Source: Flavobacterium sp.
Lineage (GTDB): Bacteria > Bacteroidota > Bacteroidia > Flavobacteriales > Flavobacteriaceae
Length of the DNA: 64,000 bases
Reading direction: 5' to 3'
Assembly (NCBI GenBank): GCA_014379405.1
Contig: JACMLU010000001.1
Location: forward strand, 62,001 to 126,000
A program made the translations under genes and the position numbers. Below the pieces are notes generated by a model, which saw only the letters and a list, made by a program, of their open reading frames with translations, searched no databases and was not told where the DNA came from. Each line of letters opens with the position of its first letter. Within the stretch, counting starts at the first letter, position 1. Shown one piece after another: positions 33,346 to 45,304 of the stretch.

Positions 33346-34479
33346 TTAAGATTTCAAAATTATAGGTTTACCGTGCGTTTTTTTTATAATTATTGGCAAT
33401 AATAATGGAAAAATACCCAAAAAATGCATCAAAAAAGTAGTTAATTTTTCCTTTTGCAATATTTTCGACAATAATCGACCAGTTTTCAATCTGCTTTTAA
33501 AATTCCTGTTCCATTCCTGGAAATATTTTTCTTCAAATTCATTTCGTGAACTGATTTTATTTTCGAAAAATTCCATAATTAATTCAGAAACGATTTTGGC
33601 ACCATGAATTGCCATCGCCATTCCATTGCCACACAAGGGATGAATTAATCCTGCAGTATCTCCAATCATCAAAATATGGTTTTCGACCGCATCCTTTTTC
33701 TCGAAAGAGATTTGGCTTATGGTCAAGGGTTTCTCAAAAAGCAATTCACAGTTTTCGAAAATTGTTTTCAAATGCGGGTTTTTGTAAATCACTTTTGATT
33801 GGAATTGCTCTATATTCTTGTATTGTTTGAAAGTTTCATAATCGACTAGATAACAAATGTTTATTGTATTGTTTTCTACCTTTGAAACCCCACAATATCC
33901 ACCTTTAAAATTATGCAAACCAACTAAATCATTTGGAAAATATCCCGAATAATGAGCTTTTACGGCCAACCACGGGGATTTTTTATGGATGAAATCACGA
34001 TTTATTTTTTGATCCATATTGGAACGTTTTCCGAAAGCTCCAATTACAATTTTGGATTTTATTTCCAAATTATTGGAAGTAGAAATATGAAATTCGTCAT
34101 CAATGAATTGAACATCCGTTACCGTATCTTGAATAATTTTACAGCCGTTTTCTAAAGCTTTTTCAAATAAATAATTATCCAAAATATAACGGCTGATACC
34201 AAATCCGCCCAAAGGCAAATCACCGGAAATTATTTTTCCTTTTGCTGTGGAAAATGCTATTTTAGAAATATTGGAAGGTCTAAATTTTGAAATGTCCAAA
34301 CTCAACCATTCGAAATAAGGAATAACTTCATTTGAAATGTATTCGCCGCAAACCTTGTGTTTGGGAAATTCGTTTTTTTCAATCAAAGTAACTTTCAATC
34401 CAAATTTTGACAAATGAATTGCACTCGTAAGACCTGCCAATCCTCCTCCAATAATAAAAACATCTGGTTTTGCATTCAT
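33346..34479 (-). CDS. FAD-dependent oxidoreductase/monooxygenase of type III PKS cluster
   Basis: A 377-residue flavoprotein of the geranylgeranyl reductase/aromatic hydroxylase superfamily. DVFIIGGGLAGLTSAIHLSKFG binds the FAD ADP part; HKVCGEYIS is the family's conserved Cys-Gly-Glu segment; MIGDTAGLIHPLCGNGMAMAIHGA is the GD motif for the FAD ribityl group. In srsABC-type pathways a flavoprotein hydroxylates the methylated resorcinol to a hydroquinone that oxidises to a quinone. It is the first gene of the cluster; about 260 non-coding bases precede it. Confidence 0.8.
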   Translation of the reverse strand: MNAKPDVFIIGGGLAGLTSAIHLSKFGLKVTLIEKNEFPKHKVCGEYISNEVIPYFEWLSLDISKFRPSNISKIAFSTAKGKIISGDLPLGGFGISRYILDNYLFEKALENGCKIIQDTVTDVQFIDDEFHISTSNNLEIKSKIVIGAFGKRSNMDQKINRDFIHKKSPWLAVKAHYSGYFPNDLVGLHNFKGGYCGVSKVENNTINICYLVDYETFKQYKNIEQFQSKVIYKNPHLKTIFENCELLFEKPLTISQISFEKKDAVENHILMIGDTAGLIHPLCGNGMAMAIHGAKIVSELIMEFFENKISSRNEFEEKYFQEWNRNFKSRLKTGRLLSKILQKEKLTTFLMHFLGIFPLLLPIIIKKTHGKPIILKS

Positions 34480-34545
34480 AGTCTTGCTAATTTAGTAATT
34501 ATTAAACCCCTTTTGTTATATAATTAAATTTATTTTTTACATAAA

Positions 34546-34579
34546 AAAAGCGAGATAGAATTGCTTCTACCTCGCTTTT
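34546..34579 (-). terminator. Rho-independent terminator of the leu-ilv operon
   Basis: In minus-strand sense AAAAGCGAG and CTCGCTTTT flank an inner, nearly paired TAGAAG/CTTCTA-like segment and a T-run follows. It is about 160 bases downstream of the ilvC stop. The rest of the gap 34480-34739 is AT-rich and shows nothing else clear. Confidence 0.65.
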
Positions 34580-34739
34580 AAAAATTATTTTTCGGGATTA
34601 CTTCACTTAACTCTCAACTCCGTTTTCAAGTTAAGTGAATGTATAATGACTATTTCTGATTCCTTTAATAAGTTTTAACTAATTCAAAATATTATGAAAC
34701 TAAAGATACCTGTCAAATCCCTGCACACCTAAGTGTGTA

Positions 34740-36209
34740 TTATCCAATTTTTTTCATTGCTGTCATTGATTCTCTCAACCAAGCTCCTACTTCTTCGATA
34801 GGATGTTGACGAATTTCTTTGTTTACTGCAATAAGAATAGCATTGTCAACACCATTTGAAGTTGAAAATGGTTTTCCGATGATGTTGGTTTCAACTGTTT
34901 TCATAAAATTAACCAATAATGGTTTACAAGCATGATCGAATAAATAACATCCGTATTCAGCAGTATCCGAAATAACACGGTTCATTTCGAATAATTTTTT
35001 TCTTGCAATGGTGTTTGCAATCAAAGGCAATTCGTGTAATGATTCGTAGTAAGCTGATTCTTCAATGATTCCTGATTCTGTCATAGTTTCGAAAGCCAAT
35101 TCTACACCAGCTTTTACCATAGCAATCATCAAAACTCCATTGTCAAAATATTCTTGCTCAGAAATATGAGCAGCTGTTGGAGCTGTTTTTTCGAAGTTTG
35201 TTTCTTCAGTTGCAGCTCTCCAAGTCAATAAGTTAACATCATTATTATCCCAGTCAATCATCATGTTTCTAGAGAATTCTCCAGAAATGATGTCGTCTTG
35301 ATGTTTTTGGAATAATGGACGCATAATATCTTTCAATTCTTCCGAAATTTCGTAAGCCTCAATTTTTGCAGGATTAGAAAGACGATCCATCATATTGGTA
35401 ATACCACCATGTTTCAAAGCTTCGGTAATAGTTTCCCAACCGTATTGAATTAATTTTGATGCATAAGCTGGTTCGATTCCTTTTTCAACCATTTTGTCAA
35501 AACACAAGATAGAACCAGTTTGCAACATTCCACAAAGGATCGTTTGCTCACCCATTAAATCAGATTTTACTTCAGCAACAAAAGAAGATTTCAAAACTCC
35601 TGCTCTGTGACCTCCAGTTGCTACTGCATATGCTTTTGCTTGAGCCAAACCTACTCCATTTGGATCGTTTTCAGGGTGAACTGCGATTAAAGTTGGTACA
35701 CCAAAACCTCTTTTGTATTCTTCACGAACTTCAGATCCTGGACATTTTGGAGCACACATAATTACAGTGATGTCTTTACGAATTTGCATTCCTTCTTCCA
35801 CGATGTTGAAACCGTGAGAATAAGCCAAAGTTGAACCTTGTTTCATCAAAGGCATAATGGCAGTTACTACTGTTGTATGTTGTTTATCTGGCGTAAGGTT
35901 ACAAACCAAATCAGCCGTTGGGATTAATTCTTCATAAGTCCCCACTTTGAAACCATTATCAGTAGCATTCTTGTAAGATTCTCTTTTTTGTGCAATTGCT
36001 TCAGCACGCAAAGTATAAGAAATATCAAGACCTGAATCTCTCATATTCAAACCTTGGTTCAAACCTTGAGCTCCGCAACCTACGATAACTACTTTTTTTC
36101 CTTTAAGAGCTTCTATTCCATCTGCAAATTCGGATTGATCCATAAATTCGCAAACGCCTAATTGTTCTAATTGTGATCTAAGTGGTAATGAATTGAAATA
36201 ATTTGCCAT
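34740..36209 (-). CDS. ilvC: Ketol-acid reductoisomerase, long class II form
   Basis: A 489-residue NADPH-dependent enzyme converting 2-acetolactate (or 2-aceto-2-hydroxybutyrate) to the dihydroxy acid in valine/isoleucine synthesis. [31 protein letters not shown] is the Rossmann NADPH site; [14 protein letters not shown] and the duplicated C-terminal helical knot ([14 protein letters not shown]) identify the long E. coli-type form, about 490 residues as expected. Last gene of the branched-chain operon, 16 bases after ilvN. Confidence 0.95.
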   Translation of the reverse strand: MANYFNSLPLRSQLEQLGVCEFMDQSEFADGIEALKGKKVVIVGCGAQGLNQGLNMRDSGLDISYTLRAEAIAQKRESYKNATDNGFKVGTYEELIPTADLVCNLTPDKQHTTVVTAIMPLMKQGSTLAYSHGFNIVEEGMQIRKDITVIMCAPKCPGSEVREEYKRGFGVPTLIAVHPENDPNGVGLAQAKAYAVATGGHRAGVLKSSFVAEVKSDLMGEQTILCGMLQTGSILCFDKMVEKGIEPAYASKLIQYGWETITEALKHGGITNMMDRLSNPAKIEAYEISEELKDIMRPLFQKHQDDIISGEFSRNMMIDWDNNDVNLLTWRAATEETNFEKTAPTAAHISEQEYFDNGVLMIAMVKAGVELAFETMTESGIIEESAYYESLHELPLIANTIARKKLFEMNRVISDTAEYGCYLFDHACKPLLVNFMKTVETNIIGKPFSTSNGVDNAILIAVNKEIRQHPIEEVGAWLRESMTAMKKIG

Positions 36210-36225
36210 TTTTTTTAATATTTAT

Positions 36226-36750
36226 TTATTGTTTTAGTTCTTCTAATAAGGTTGAGATTTCCATTTTCTGTTTGGAAACCGAAATTCTTCCGGAGCGCAC
36301 AAATTGCATGATTCCAAAAGGTTTTAGTTTATTGTACAAGTCGTTGATCTCTGATCGTTTTCCTGATTTTGAAATCACGAAAAAGTCTCTTGAAACGGTC
36401 ACGATTTCAGAATGACTTTCCTTGATGATGTTCTGGATTTGTCTTTCGTCGAATAACAAACTCGATTCAATTTTGAAAATTGCACTTTCCAAAAAGATAG
36501 TTTCCTCGTCAATATGATAAAAAGCCTTGATGACTTCGATTTGTTTTTCGATTTGACCTACAATATTTTGCACCCATTTTTCGGTAGTGTTTACCACGAT
36601 AATGAAACGGGAAACATTTTCAATTTCCGATTCGGATACATTCAAACTCAATATATTGATGTGGCGTTTCAAGAAAATTCCTGAAATCCTGTTCAATAAA
36701 CCAACGTTGTTTTCTGAATAAACAGAAATGGTGAATATTTTATTTTCCAT
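36226..36750 (-). CDS. ilvN: Acetolactate synthase small (regulatory) subunit
   Basis: A 174-residue ACT-domain protein. FTISVYSENNVGLLNRISGIFLKRHINILSLNVSESE is a typical N-terminal ACT domain that binds valine for feedback control; a second ferredoxin-like domain follows (IVTVSRDFFVISKSGKRSE). It lies 6 bases after ilvB and should activate and regulate the large subunit. Confidence 0.92.
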   Translation of the reverse strand: MENKIFTISVYSENNVGLLNRISGIFLKRHINILSLNVSESEIENVSRFIIVVNTTEKWVQNIVGQIEKQIEVIKAFYHIDEETIFLESAIFKIESSLLFDERQIQNIIKESHSEIVTVSRDFFVISKSGKRSEINDLYNKLKPFGIMQFVRSGRISVSKQKMEISTLLEELKQ

Positions 36751-36756
36751 AATTTT

Positions 36757-38454
36757 TTAACTTAATCGCATGTCAGAAACCGAAGCTCCTGTTGGAATCA
36801 TTGGGAATACGTTGTTTTCTTTTTCAACCATAACTTCTAGGAAATAAGAATCTTTTGACGCCATCATTTCAGCAACGGCGGCATCCAAATCTTCTCTTTG
36901 GGTTATTTTTTTGGATTTGATGTGGTATCCTTCGGCAATGGCCACAAAATTCGGGTTAATCATTTTTGTCGAAGCATAACGATTGTCGAAAAATAATTCT
37001 TGCCATTGGCGAACCATTCCTAAAAATTCATTGTTCAATACCACAATTTTCACAGGAACTTTGGTTTGAAAAATAGTTCCTAATTCTTGTATGTTCATTT
37101 GAAAACCTCCGTCTCCAATGATAGCTACCACTTCACGTTCCGGCATTCCCATTTTGGCACCGATGGCTGCAGGTAAAGCAAATCCCATTGTTCCTAATCC
37201 ACCGGAAGTCACGTTACTTTTTGTTGAATTGAATTTGGCATAACGACAAGCAAACATTTGATGTTGTCCTACATCCGAAACCATAATGGCATCCCCTTTC
37301 GAGTGTTTGTTGATCATTTCGATAGTTTCTCCCATCGAAATTCCTTTGCCATTCGTGGGAGCTAGTTCTTCGTTGATAACGGCATCTAATTCTATTTTAT
37401 ATTTTTCCTTGAACTCATTGTGCCAAGAATCGTGTGATTTTTTGTCAATCAAAGGAATTAAGGCGGTCAATGCTTCTTTGACATCGGCCAAAACAGCAAC
37501 GGATGTTTTTACATTTTTATCAACTTCTGAAGGGTCAATTTCGAAATGAATTACTTTGGCTTGTTTGGCATAAGTAGCCAAGTTTCCGGTAACTCGATCG
37601 TCAAAACGCATTCCTAGAGCAATTAAAACATCACATTCGTTGGTTAATACATTTGGCCCATAATTACCGTGCATTCCCACCATTCCAACATTCAATGGAT
37701 GGTCTGTTGGCATAGCTGAAAGTCCTAAAATAGTCCAAGCAGCTGGAATTCCTGATTTTTCTACAAATCTTTTTAATTGCGCCTCAGCTTCACCAAGTAT
37801 AATTCCTTGTCCAAAAATAATATATGGCTTTTTGGCATTATTGATTATATCTGCTGCTTTCTGTACTTTGGCAAGATTTAGCGTTGGCTTTGGATTGTAG
37901 CTTCTAATTCCGGTACATTTTTTATAACTAAAATCTAACATATCGAATTGGGCATTTTTTGTAATGTCAATCAAAACGGGACCTGGGCGACCTGATTTAG
38001 CGATATAAAAAGCTTTAGCCATTATTTCAGGTATTTCGTGAGCTTCGGTAATTTGGTAATTCCATTTGGTTACCGGAGTCGAAATTCCAATAATGTCGGT
38101 TTCTTGAAACGCATCCGAACCCAATAAATGTTTTCCAACTTGGCCTGTAATACAAACCAAGGGAGTAGAATCGATTTGGGCATCGGCTATTCCTGTAACT
38201 AAATTGGTTGCACCTGGGCCTGAAGTGGCAATGGCGACACCTACTTTTCCTGTGGCTCTTGCAAAACCTTGGGCAGCATGGGCTGCACCTTGTTCGTGAC
38301 GCACCAAAACGTGGTGCAATTGATCTTGAAATTTATATAATTCGTCGTAAACCGGCATTATGGCTCCACCTGGATAACCATAAACCAAGTCAACTCCTTC
38401 AGCTAACAAGCATCTAATAACAGCTTCAGCACCTGATATTTTATTATTTTCCAT
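36757..38454 (-). CDS. ilvB: Acetolactate synthase large (catalytic) subunit
   Basis: A 565-residue thiamine diphosphate enzyme condensing two pyruvates, or pyruvate with 2-oxobutyrate. GYPGGAIMPVYDEL with HVLVRHEQGAAHAA contains the catalytic Glu that activates the cofactor; GDGGFQMNIQELGT...NNEFLGMVRQWQ is the ThDP/Mg motif. Length and order of domains are standard. It is preceded by ilvD (59 bases) and followed by ilvN. Confidence 0.95.
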   Translation of the reverse strand: MENNKISGAEAVIRCLLAEGVDLVYGYPGGAIMPVYDELYKFQDQLHHVLVRHEQGAAHAAQGFARATGKVGVAIATSGPGATNLVTGIADAQIDSTPLVCITGQVGKHLLGSDAFQETDIIGISTPVTKWNYQITEAHEIPEIMAKAFYIAKSGRPGPVLIDITKNAQFDMLDFSYKKCTGIRSYNPKPTLNLAKVQKAADIINNAKKPYIIFGQGIILGEAEAQLKRFVEKSGIPAAWTILGLSAMPTDHPLNVGMVGMHGNYGPNVLTNECDVLIALGMRFDDRVTGNLATYAKQAKVIHFEIDPSEVDKNVKTSVAVLADVKEALTALIPLIDKKSHDSWHNEFKEKYKIELDAVINEELAPTNGKGISMGETIEMINKHSKGDAIMVSDVGQHQMFACRYAKFNSTKSNVTSGGLGTMGFALPAAIGAKMGMPEREVVAIIGDGGFQMNIQELGTIFQTKVPVKIVVLNNEFLGMVRQWQELFFDNRYASTKMINPNFVAIAEGYHIKSKKITQREDLDAAVAEMMASKDSYFLEVMVEKENNVFPMIPTGASVSDMRLS

Positions 38455-38513
38455 TATTTGTTTTTTAAGCTTATGTCAATCTTTTTATTTTTATCGACAT
38501 TAATTTTTGAAAA

Positions 38514-40187
38514 TTACTTATCGGTTACACATCCATAAGAAGCACTTGAGACCGAACGCATATATTTAAGTAAAACTCCTTGTTTGATTGGTGATTCTGG
38601 TTGTTTCCAATTGGCTTTACGTTTAGCAAATTCTTCGTCTGAAATTTTCATATTGATAGTGTTATTCACGGCATCAATTGTAATTACATCTCCATTTTCT
38701 ATTAAAGCAATTCCTCCACCTTCGTAAGCTTCCGGAGTAACATGTCCTACTACAAATCCGTGAGAACCTCCAGAGAAACGTCCATCAGTAATCAAAGCGA
38801 CAGTATTTCCTAAACCAGCTCCCATAATAGCAGAGGTTGGTTTTAACATTTCAGACATTCCAGGACCACCTTTTGGGCCGCAATAGCGGATAATTACGAC
38901 ATTACCTGGTTTTACTTCTCCCGCTTGTATTCCTCTTATTACATCTTTTTCACCTTCAAAAACTACAGCTGTACCTTCAAAAAATTCTCCTTCTTTACCG
39001 CTAATTTTAGCCACACAACCTTCTGTTGCTATGTTTCCGTAAAGAATTTGGATATTTCCAGTTGCTTTTAATGCTTTTTGGATTTCATGAATTACTTCTT
39101 GTCCATTATGTAAATCTGGAACTGAAGCTAAATTTTCAGCAATTGTTTTACCTGTTACAGTCAAACATTCACCGTGCAAGAAACCTTCTTTTAGTAAATA
39201 TTTCATTACTCCCGGAACACCACCTACATTATGTAAATCTTCCATTAAGTATTTACCGCTTGGTTTCAAGTCGGCTAATAATGGTGTTTTATCACTAATA
39301 TCTTGGAAATCTTTTAATGTCAATTCAATACCCACAGAATGAGCCATAGCAATTAAATGCATAACCGCATTTGTAGAACCTCCTAAAACAGCTACCATTG
39401 TAATGGCGTTTTCGAAAGCTTTACGAGTCATAATATCTCTAGGCTTAATATCTTTTTCTAACAATATTTTGATGGCTTTACCTGCATCAACACATTCTTG
39501 TTTCTTTTCTGCACTCAAAGCAGGATTAGATGAACTGTAAGGTAAACTCATTCCTAAAGCTTCAATTGCTGATGACATAGTGTTAGCCGTGTACATTCCA
39601 CCACAAGCACCTGCTCCTGGACAAGCATTTTGAATAACACCTTTAAAATCTTCTGGTGTAATCGTGTTCTTGATTTTTTTACCTAAAGCTTCAAAAGCAG
39701 AAACAATATTCAAATCCTCCCCTTTCCATTTTCCTGGGTGAATAGAACCTCCGTAAACCATAATGGAAGGGCGATTTACTCTTCCCATAGCCATTAAAGC
39801 TCCCGGCATATTTTTATCACAACCTGGAACGGCAATCATACCGTCATACCATTGTGCACCCATAACGGTTTCAATAGAATCTGCAATTACATCGCGAGAA
39901 ACCAAAGAAAAACGCATTCCATCATTTCCATTTGAAATACCATCACTTACACCAATAGTATTAAAAATCAATCCCACTAAATCTGCAGCCCATACTCCAG
40001 TCTTAATATCTTTAGCCAGGTCATTTAAGTGCATGTTACAAGGATTTCCGTCGTAACCCATACTTACAATTCCTACCTGCGCTTTTTTAAGATCTTCTTC
40101 TGTCAAACCAATTCCGTAGAACATAGCCTGAGAAGCTGGTTGTGTTTCGTCTTGAGTAATAGTCTTGCTGTATTTATTTAATTCCAT
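38514..40187 (-). CDS. ilvD: Dihydroxy-acid dehydratase
   Basis: A 557-residue iron-sulfur dehydratase making 2-oxo acids from dihydroxy acids. [14 protein letters not shown] and [18 protein letters not shown] hold cluster-binding Cys residues; [19 protein letters not shown] is the C-terminal family signature. Full length. Upstream gap of 55 bases to leuB, same direction. Confidence 0.95.
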   Translation of the reverse strand: MELNKYSKTITQDETQPASQAMFYGIGLTEEDLKKAQVGIVSMGYDGNPCNMHLNDLAKDIKTGVWAADLVGLIFNTIGVSDGISNGNDGMRFSLVSRDVIADSIETVMGAQWYDGMIAVPGCDKNMPGALMAMGRVNRPSIMVYGGSIHPGKWKGEDLNIVSAFEALGKKIKNTITPEDFKGVIQNACPGAGACGGMYTANTMSSAIEALGMSLPYSSSNPALSAEKKQECVDAGKAIKILLEKDIKPRDIMTRKAFENAITMVAVLGGSTNAVMHLIAMAHSVGIELTLKDFQDISDKTPLLADLKPSGKYLMEDLHNVGGVPGVMKYLLKEGFLHGECLTVTGKTIAENLASVPDLHNGQEVIHEIQKALKATGNIQILYGNIATEGCVAKISGKEGEFFEGTAVVFEGEKDVIRGIQAGEVKPGNVVIIRYCGPKGGPGMSEMLKPTSAIMGAGLGNTVALITDGRFSGGSHGFVVGHVTPEAYEGGGIALIENGDVITIDAVNNTINMKISDEEFAKRKANWKQPESPIKQGVLLKYMRSVSSASYGCVTDK

Positions 40188-40242
40188 TGTTTTTTATATA
40201 TTTTAAGGTCTTAGTTTCAAACCTAATTTTTTGATATCTAAT

Positions 40243-41358
40243 TTATACTATTGTTGATTGTCCTATTTGAACAAAATCCTTTTTAAAATAGGGATCACCT
40301 TCGTTGAGGATGTAATTGGCAACAAAATCGCCAACTTCATTCGTTCCGAATTGTGAATCCACTTTCAAATCCACGGTAACGACATTACTCAAAATGGCTT
40401 TTTCTACCGCAGCAATGACTTTTGTTGCTTCTTGTGTCAATCCAAAATGTTCCAATAACAACGCTACCGAAAGTATCGAGGCTATTGGATTGGCAATGTT
40501 TTTGTCTTTCGCTTCGGTATAACAACCATGAATCGGTTCAAATAACGAATGATTATCACCTATGGATGCAGAAGACATCAATCCGATGGAACCCGAAATA
40601 ACGCTGGCTTCGTCTGACAAAATATCGCCGAACAAATTATCCGTCAGCAAAATGTCAAATTGTCTTGGATTCACTATAATTTGCATAGCGGCATTATCCA
40701 CATATAAACATTCCAAAGTTACTTCTGGATAATGTTTTGCAATTTTAGAAACAACTTTTCTCCATAAGCGTGAAGTTTCCATAACATTAGCTTTGTCCAC
40801 CAAGGTTACTTTTTTGCGTCTAGATTGTGCTGCTTTAAATGCTAAATGAGCAATTTTAGCAATCTCATCTTCGTTATATTCACACAAATCCGAAGCATAA
40901 GTCCCGGCTTCATTGGTTTTTTTTTCTCCAAAATACATACCGCCGTTTAATTCTCTATAAACCACGAAATCAGTTCCTTGCAAAACTTCTTTCTTTATAG
41001 GCGACGAACCCATTAATTTTGGATAGGCTTTTATGGGTCTAATGTTGGCAAACAATCCTAATTCTTTTCGGAGCTTAAGCAAGCCTTGTTCAGGACGTAC
41101 TGTGGCAGTCGGATCATTATCGTATTTTGGGTCACCAATGGCTCCAAACAAAATCGAATCGGTATTTCTACATAAATTCAAGGTTTGCTCGGGTAACGGT
41201 TTTCCTGTTTTTTCTATGGCAATGGCTCCAATGTAAGCGTCTTCAAAAACGAACTCGTGATTATAAACCACACCAATAGCATACAAGGCTTTTTTGGCCT
41301 GTAAAGTTACCTCTGGACCTATGCCGTCTCCCGAAAGTACTGCTATTTTTAAATTCAT
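40243..41358 (-). CDS. leuB: 3-isopropylmalate dehydrogenase
   Basis: A 371-residue NAD-dependent decarboxylating dehydrogenase of leucine synthesis. IAVLSGDGIGPEVT begins the fold, RPEQGLLKLRKELGLFANIRP and YRELNGGMYFG are substrate and active-site (Tyr) segments, and LTDNLFGDILSDEASVISGSIG carries the metal-binding Asp residues. It lies 51 bases after leuA in the operon. Confidence 0.95.
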   Translation of the reverse strand: MNLKIAVLSGDGIGPEVTLQAKKALYAIGVVYNHEFVFEDAYIGAIAIEKTGKPLPEQTLNLCRNTDSILFGAIGDPKYDNDPTATVRPEQGLLKLRKELGLFANIRPIKAYPKLMGSSPIKKEVLQGTDFVVYRELNGGMYFGEKKTNEAGTYASDLCEYNEDEIAKIAHLAFKAAQSRRKKVTLVDKANVMETSRLWRKVVSKIAKHYPEVTLECLYVDNAAMQIIVNPRQFDILLTDNLFGDILSDEASVISGSIGLMSSASIGDNHSLFEPIHGCYTEAKDKNIANPIASILSVALLLEHFGLTQEATKVIAAVEKAILSNVVTVDLKVDSQFGTNEVGDFVANYILNEGDPYFKKDFVQIGQSTIV

Positions 41359-41409
41359 TTTGTTTTTATTTACCGTTCAAAGTTACTAAACACTGGCTGC
41401 TGATTCCTC

Positions 41410-42606
<1,197 letters not shown>

Positions 42607-42619
42607 TCACATCTTCGAA

Positions 42620-42627
42620 CAAAAATA
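42620..42627 (-). promoter_or_regulatory. Bacteroidota -7 box of the leu-ilv operon
   Basis: Minus-strand TATTTTTG matches TAnnTTTG and is about 35 bases upstream of the leuA ATG. The short leader leaves little room for a T-box or peptide attenuator. A clear -33 element is not visible. Confidence 0.45.
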
Positions 42628-42738
42628 GATTTCATTACTTTAATATAAAATTCATTTTTATAGATTATACTGTTTATAAAGCAAATAAAAACTTTGTAAA
42701 CAACTAAAAAACAATAAGTTACATTACTATATTTTACA

Positions 42739-44283
42739 ATGGCTAACCATCAAAAAGATTCTTTATTTGTATTAATAAAATCACTTTCAAAATCTGAAAA
42801 AAGACAATTCAAGATTTTTGCGAGCCGACTCGAAACCAGTTCCAATACAAAATTTATCGAATTATTCAACATTTTGGACAAATCTGAAGTCTATGATGAG
42901 AAAACGATATTGAAAAGTGGCATCATCAAAAAGGTACAATTATCCAACTTAAAATCGTATTTATACAAACAAATTTTGGTCAGCATTCGATTGAATATTC
43001 CCAGCCAAAACATTCGCTATCAATTAAGGGAACAAATTGATTTTGCTGCCATTTTGTATAATAAAGGTTTGTACAAGCAAAGTTTGAAAATTTTGGATAA
43101 AACCAAACAACAAGCATTGGAAAATGACGAAAAGTACATGGCGTACGAAATTGTGGAATTCGAAAAACTAATTGAATCACAATACATCACCCGCAGTATT
43201 CAAGGACGCGCCGATGAATTGGTCATCCAAGCCAAAGAATTGAACTATAAAAATACCATTTCCAGCAAATTGTCTAATCTTTCGCTACAATTGTACGGCA
43301 TCATGCTGAAAACTGGTTACGTAAAAAGCGATGCGGAATACAAATACATCGATGATTATTTCAAGAAACACATTTCAAAATTCGACGAGAAAAAGTTTGG
43401 GTTCAGGGAGAGATACTGGTATTACAATGCTAATCTGTGGCGCAGTTTCCTGGTTCAGGACTTTCTGTCTTGTTATAAATATTCACACAAATGGGTGACT
43501 CTTTTTTATGATAACCGGAATATGATTTATCTCAATCCTGTGTTTTTCTTGAAAGGAAACCATTATTTATTGGAGTCTTTATTTATGTTGAAATACAAGT
43601 CCAATTTCAAGAAATATTTGGAAATGCTTGAAGAAACCATCAATGACCCGCAATTTCCAGTAAACGATAATATCACTTCGCTGTCGTTCCTTTATTTGTA
43701 CAACAACAAACTGAATTATCACATTCTCGAAGGGACTTTTGCTGAAAGCGAATACCTGATTCCCGAAATTCTGGAAAAAATAAAATTGCACAGCGAACAT
43801 CTTGACGAGCATCACGAAATGATGTTTTACTACAAGATTGCCAGTATTTATTTTGGCAACGAAAAATACAACGAATGCATTTTTTATCTGGAAAAAATCA
43901 TCAACAACAAAAACCTGTATGTTCGGGAAGATTTGGCGTGCTTTGCCCGTTTGTTGTGCTTGATTGCCCATTATGAATCCGGCAAGGACTTCAACTTGGA
44001 AAACCAATTGATAAGCACCTACAAGTTTTTGATTAAAATGAATGATTTGCATGAAGTGCAAAAAGAAATTATCCGCTTTTTGAAAAAATTGAACACCATT
44101 TATCCAAGCGACATCAAAAAAGAGTTCATCAAAGTGAAGGAACGTTTTGTCGAACTGGAAAAAAACACCTACGAAAAAAGGGCTTTCCTTTATCTGGACA
44201 TCATTTCTTGGCTGGAAAGCAAAATCGAAAACCGCAAAATTAGTGATATTATAAAGGAAAAAGCTAAATTGAGTAATCGATAA
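42739..44283 (+). CDS. Conserved hypothetical helical-repeat protein
   Basis: A 514-residue cytosolic protein, divergent from leuA. It opens with SLFVLIKSLSKSEKRQFKIFASRLE and is helical throughout, with spaced YxxAxxYF/LxxLYNNKLNYHILEG patterns that recall TPR-like solenoids. Similar proteins are familiar from Bacteroidota genomes but I know no function. No signal peptide or membrane helix. The next gene begins 33 bases after it but has different composition and may be transcribed separately. Confidence 0.6.
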   Translation: MANHQKDSLFVLIKSLSKSEKRQFKIFASRLETSSNTKFIELFNILDKSEVYDEKTILKSGIIKKVQLSNLKSYLYKQILVSIRLNIPSQNIRYQLREQIDFAAILYNKGLYKQSLKILDKTKQQALENDEKYMAYEIVEFEKLIESQYITRSIQGRADELVIQAKELNYKNTISSKLSNLSLQLYGIMLKTGYVKSDAEYKYIDDYFKKHISKFDEKKFGFRERYWYYNANLWRSFLVQDFLSCYKYSHKWVTLFYDNRNMIYLNPVFFLKGNHYLLESLFMLKYKSNFKKYLEMLEETINDPQFPVNDNITSLSFLYLYNNKLNYHILEGTFAESEYLIPEILEKIKLHSEHLDEHHEMMFYYKIASIYFGNEKYNECIFYLEKIINNKNLYVREDLACFARLLCLIAHYESGKDFNLENQLISTYKFLIKMNDLHEVQKEIIRFLKKLNTIYPSDIKKEFIKVKERFVELEKNTYEKRAFLYLDIISWLESKIENRKISDIIKEKAKLSNR

Positions 44284-44316
44284 GATCGAGACACAAATTA
44301 CTAGAATTAATTTCAA

Positions 44317-45270
44317 ATGAAAAAAAAATATATAATCCTATTTGCTCTATTGCTATCAATTCTTGGCTATATGCTTTATTCTAAAATTCAAAAGGATAAT
44401 TGGGCAAAAGAGCCTCCTGAAATTAAATATTCAAGAGAACGAATAAAACAAGTTTGGGGAGGAGACATAAGAGGATACAACCCTGCTTTATTTTACGGGA
44501 CACCATTATATGATGTAGCCAAAGCAATGTCAGGCTTAACCTATTTTAGAAACGAGGAAAAAATAGAAAAACTCATTGACGAAATACCTAAAGAATATAT
44601 TAACTATCAAGAAGGAAATTATGGGCATACTATTGGCCATTTTGCATTGAGAACCTATAATTATAGTGCAATCCGAAAACTTTTAGATAAAGGTCTAAAT
44701 CCTAATATAATGGATAAAGGAGGTGATGCCATTATTATTGATATTAATAGTTCTACTTACTCTTATAAATCCCCAGAGAGTTTAAAAACACTGAAATATA
44801 TGATTCAAAAAGGAGCCAATGTAAATTTATATTCTAAAAAAGCACAATTAGGTACACCTTTAATTGAAGCTTCTTATAGCAATTTTGAAAATGTAAAAGT
44901 GCTGGTTGAAGCAGGTGCAAATCCACATTTTATAGATGAAGCTACTGAATATTATGATCCTTTTAGGACGCCATTGAGAGCCGCTTCAGTAAGCAAAAGA
45001 ATAGAAATTGTTAACTTTCTAATTTTCAATCAAAAAGTCGATTTTAGAAAAAAACACTCATTAACCTCAATGTTTCACCCAGGAGAATATGAAATATTAC
45101 ATGATCTTAGAGATATGCCTTTTGAGTTAAAAACTAAGAATTATCAAGAAAAAATGAAATTGGTGGCTTATTTGAAAACTCAAGGTTTAGATTATTGGAA
45201 AACGTCTATACCCAATCATATTAAAACTAATTCTCATTACAATAATAAAGAATATTTGAGCAAGTATTAG
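44317..45270 (+). CDS. Membrane-anchored ankyrin-repeat protein
   Basis: A 317-residue protein with an N-terminal hydrophobic segment (residues 5-20, signal anchor) and about four ankyrin-type repeats between 105 and 250; the best are AIRKLLDKGLNPNIMDKGGD, TLKYMIQKGANVNLYSKK and NVKVLVEAGANPHFIDEA, each with the helix-turn-helix LLxxGAxxN pattern. It probably faces the periplasm and binds a partner protein. The gene is more AT-rich than its neighbours and ends at a strong hairpin. Confidence 0.75.
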   Translation: MKKKYIILFALLLSILGYMLYSKIQKDNWAKEPPEIKYSRERIKQVWGGDIRGYNPALFYGTPLYDVAKAMSGLTYFRNEEKIEKLIDEIPKEYINYQEGNYGHTIGHFALRTYNYSAIRKLLDKGLNPNIMDKGGDAIIIDINSSTYSYKSPESLKTLKYMIQKGANVNLYSKKAQLGTPLIEASYSNFENVKVLVEAGANPHFIDEATEYYDPFRTPLRAASVSKRIEIVNFLIFNQKVDFRKKHSLTSMFHPGEYEILHDLRDMPFELKTKNYQEKMKLVAYLKTQGLDYWKTSIPNHIKTNSHYNNKEYLSKY

Positions 45271-45304
45271 TTTAAAAGTCTAAGTTATTTGCTTTTTAAA
45301 CCGC

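Noticed and set aside
43579..44316. 245-residue open frame on the minus strand
   Set aside because: Antisense to the 514-residue helical protein gene; Phe/Gln/Val-rich translation typical of the complement of Lys/Glu-rich coding sequence, no motif.
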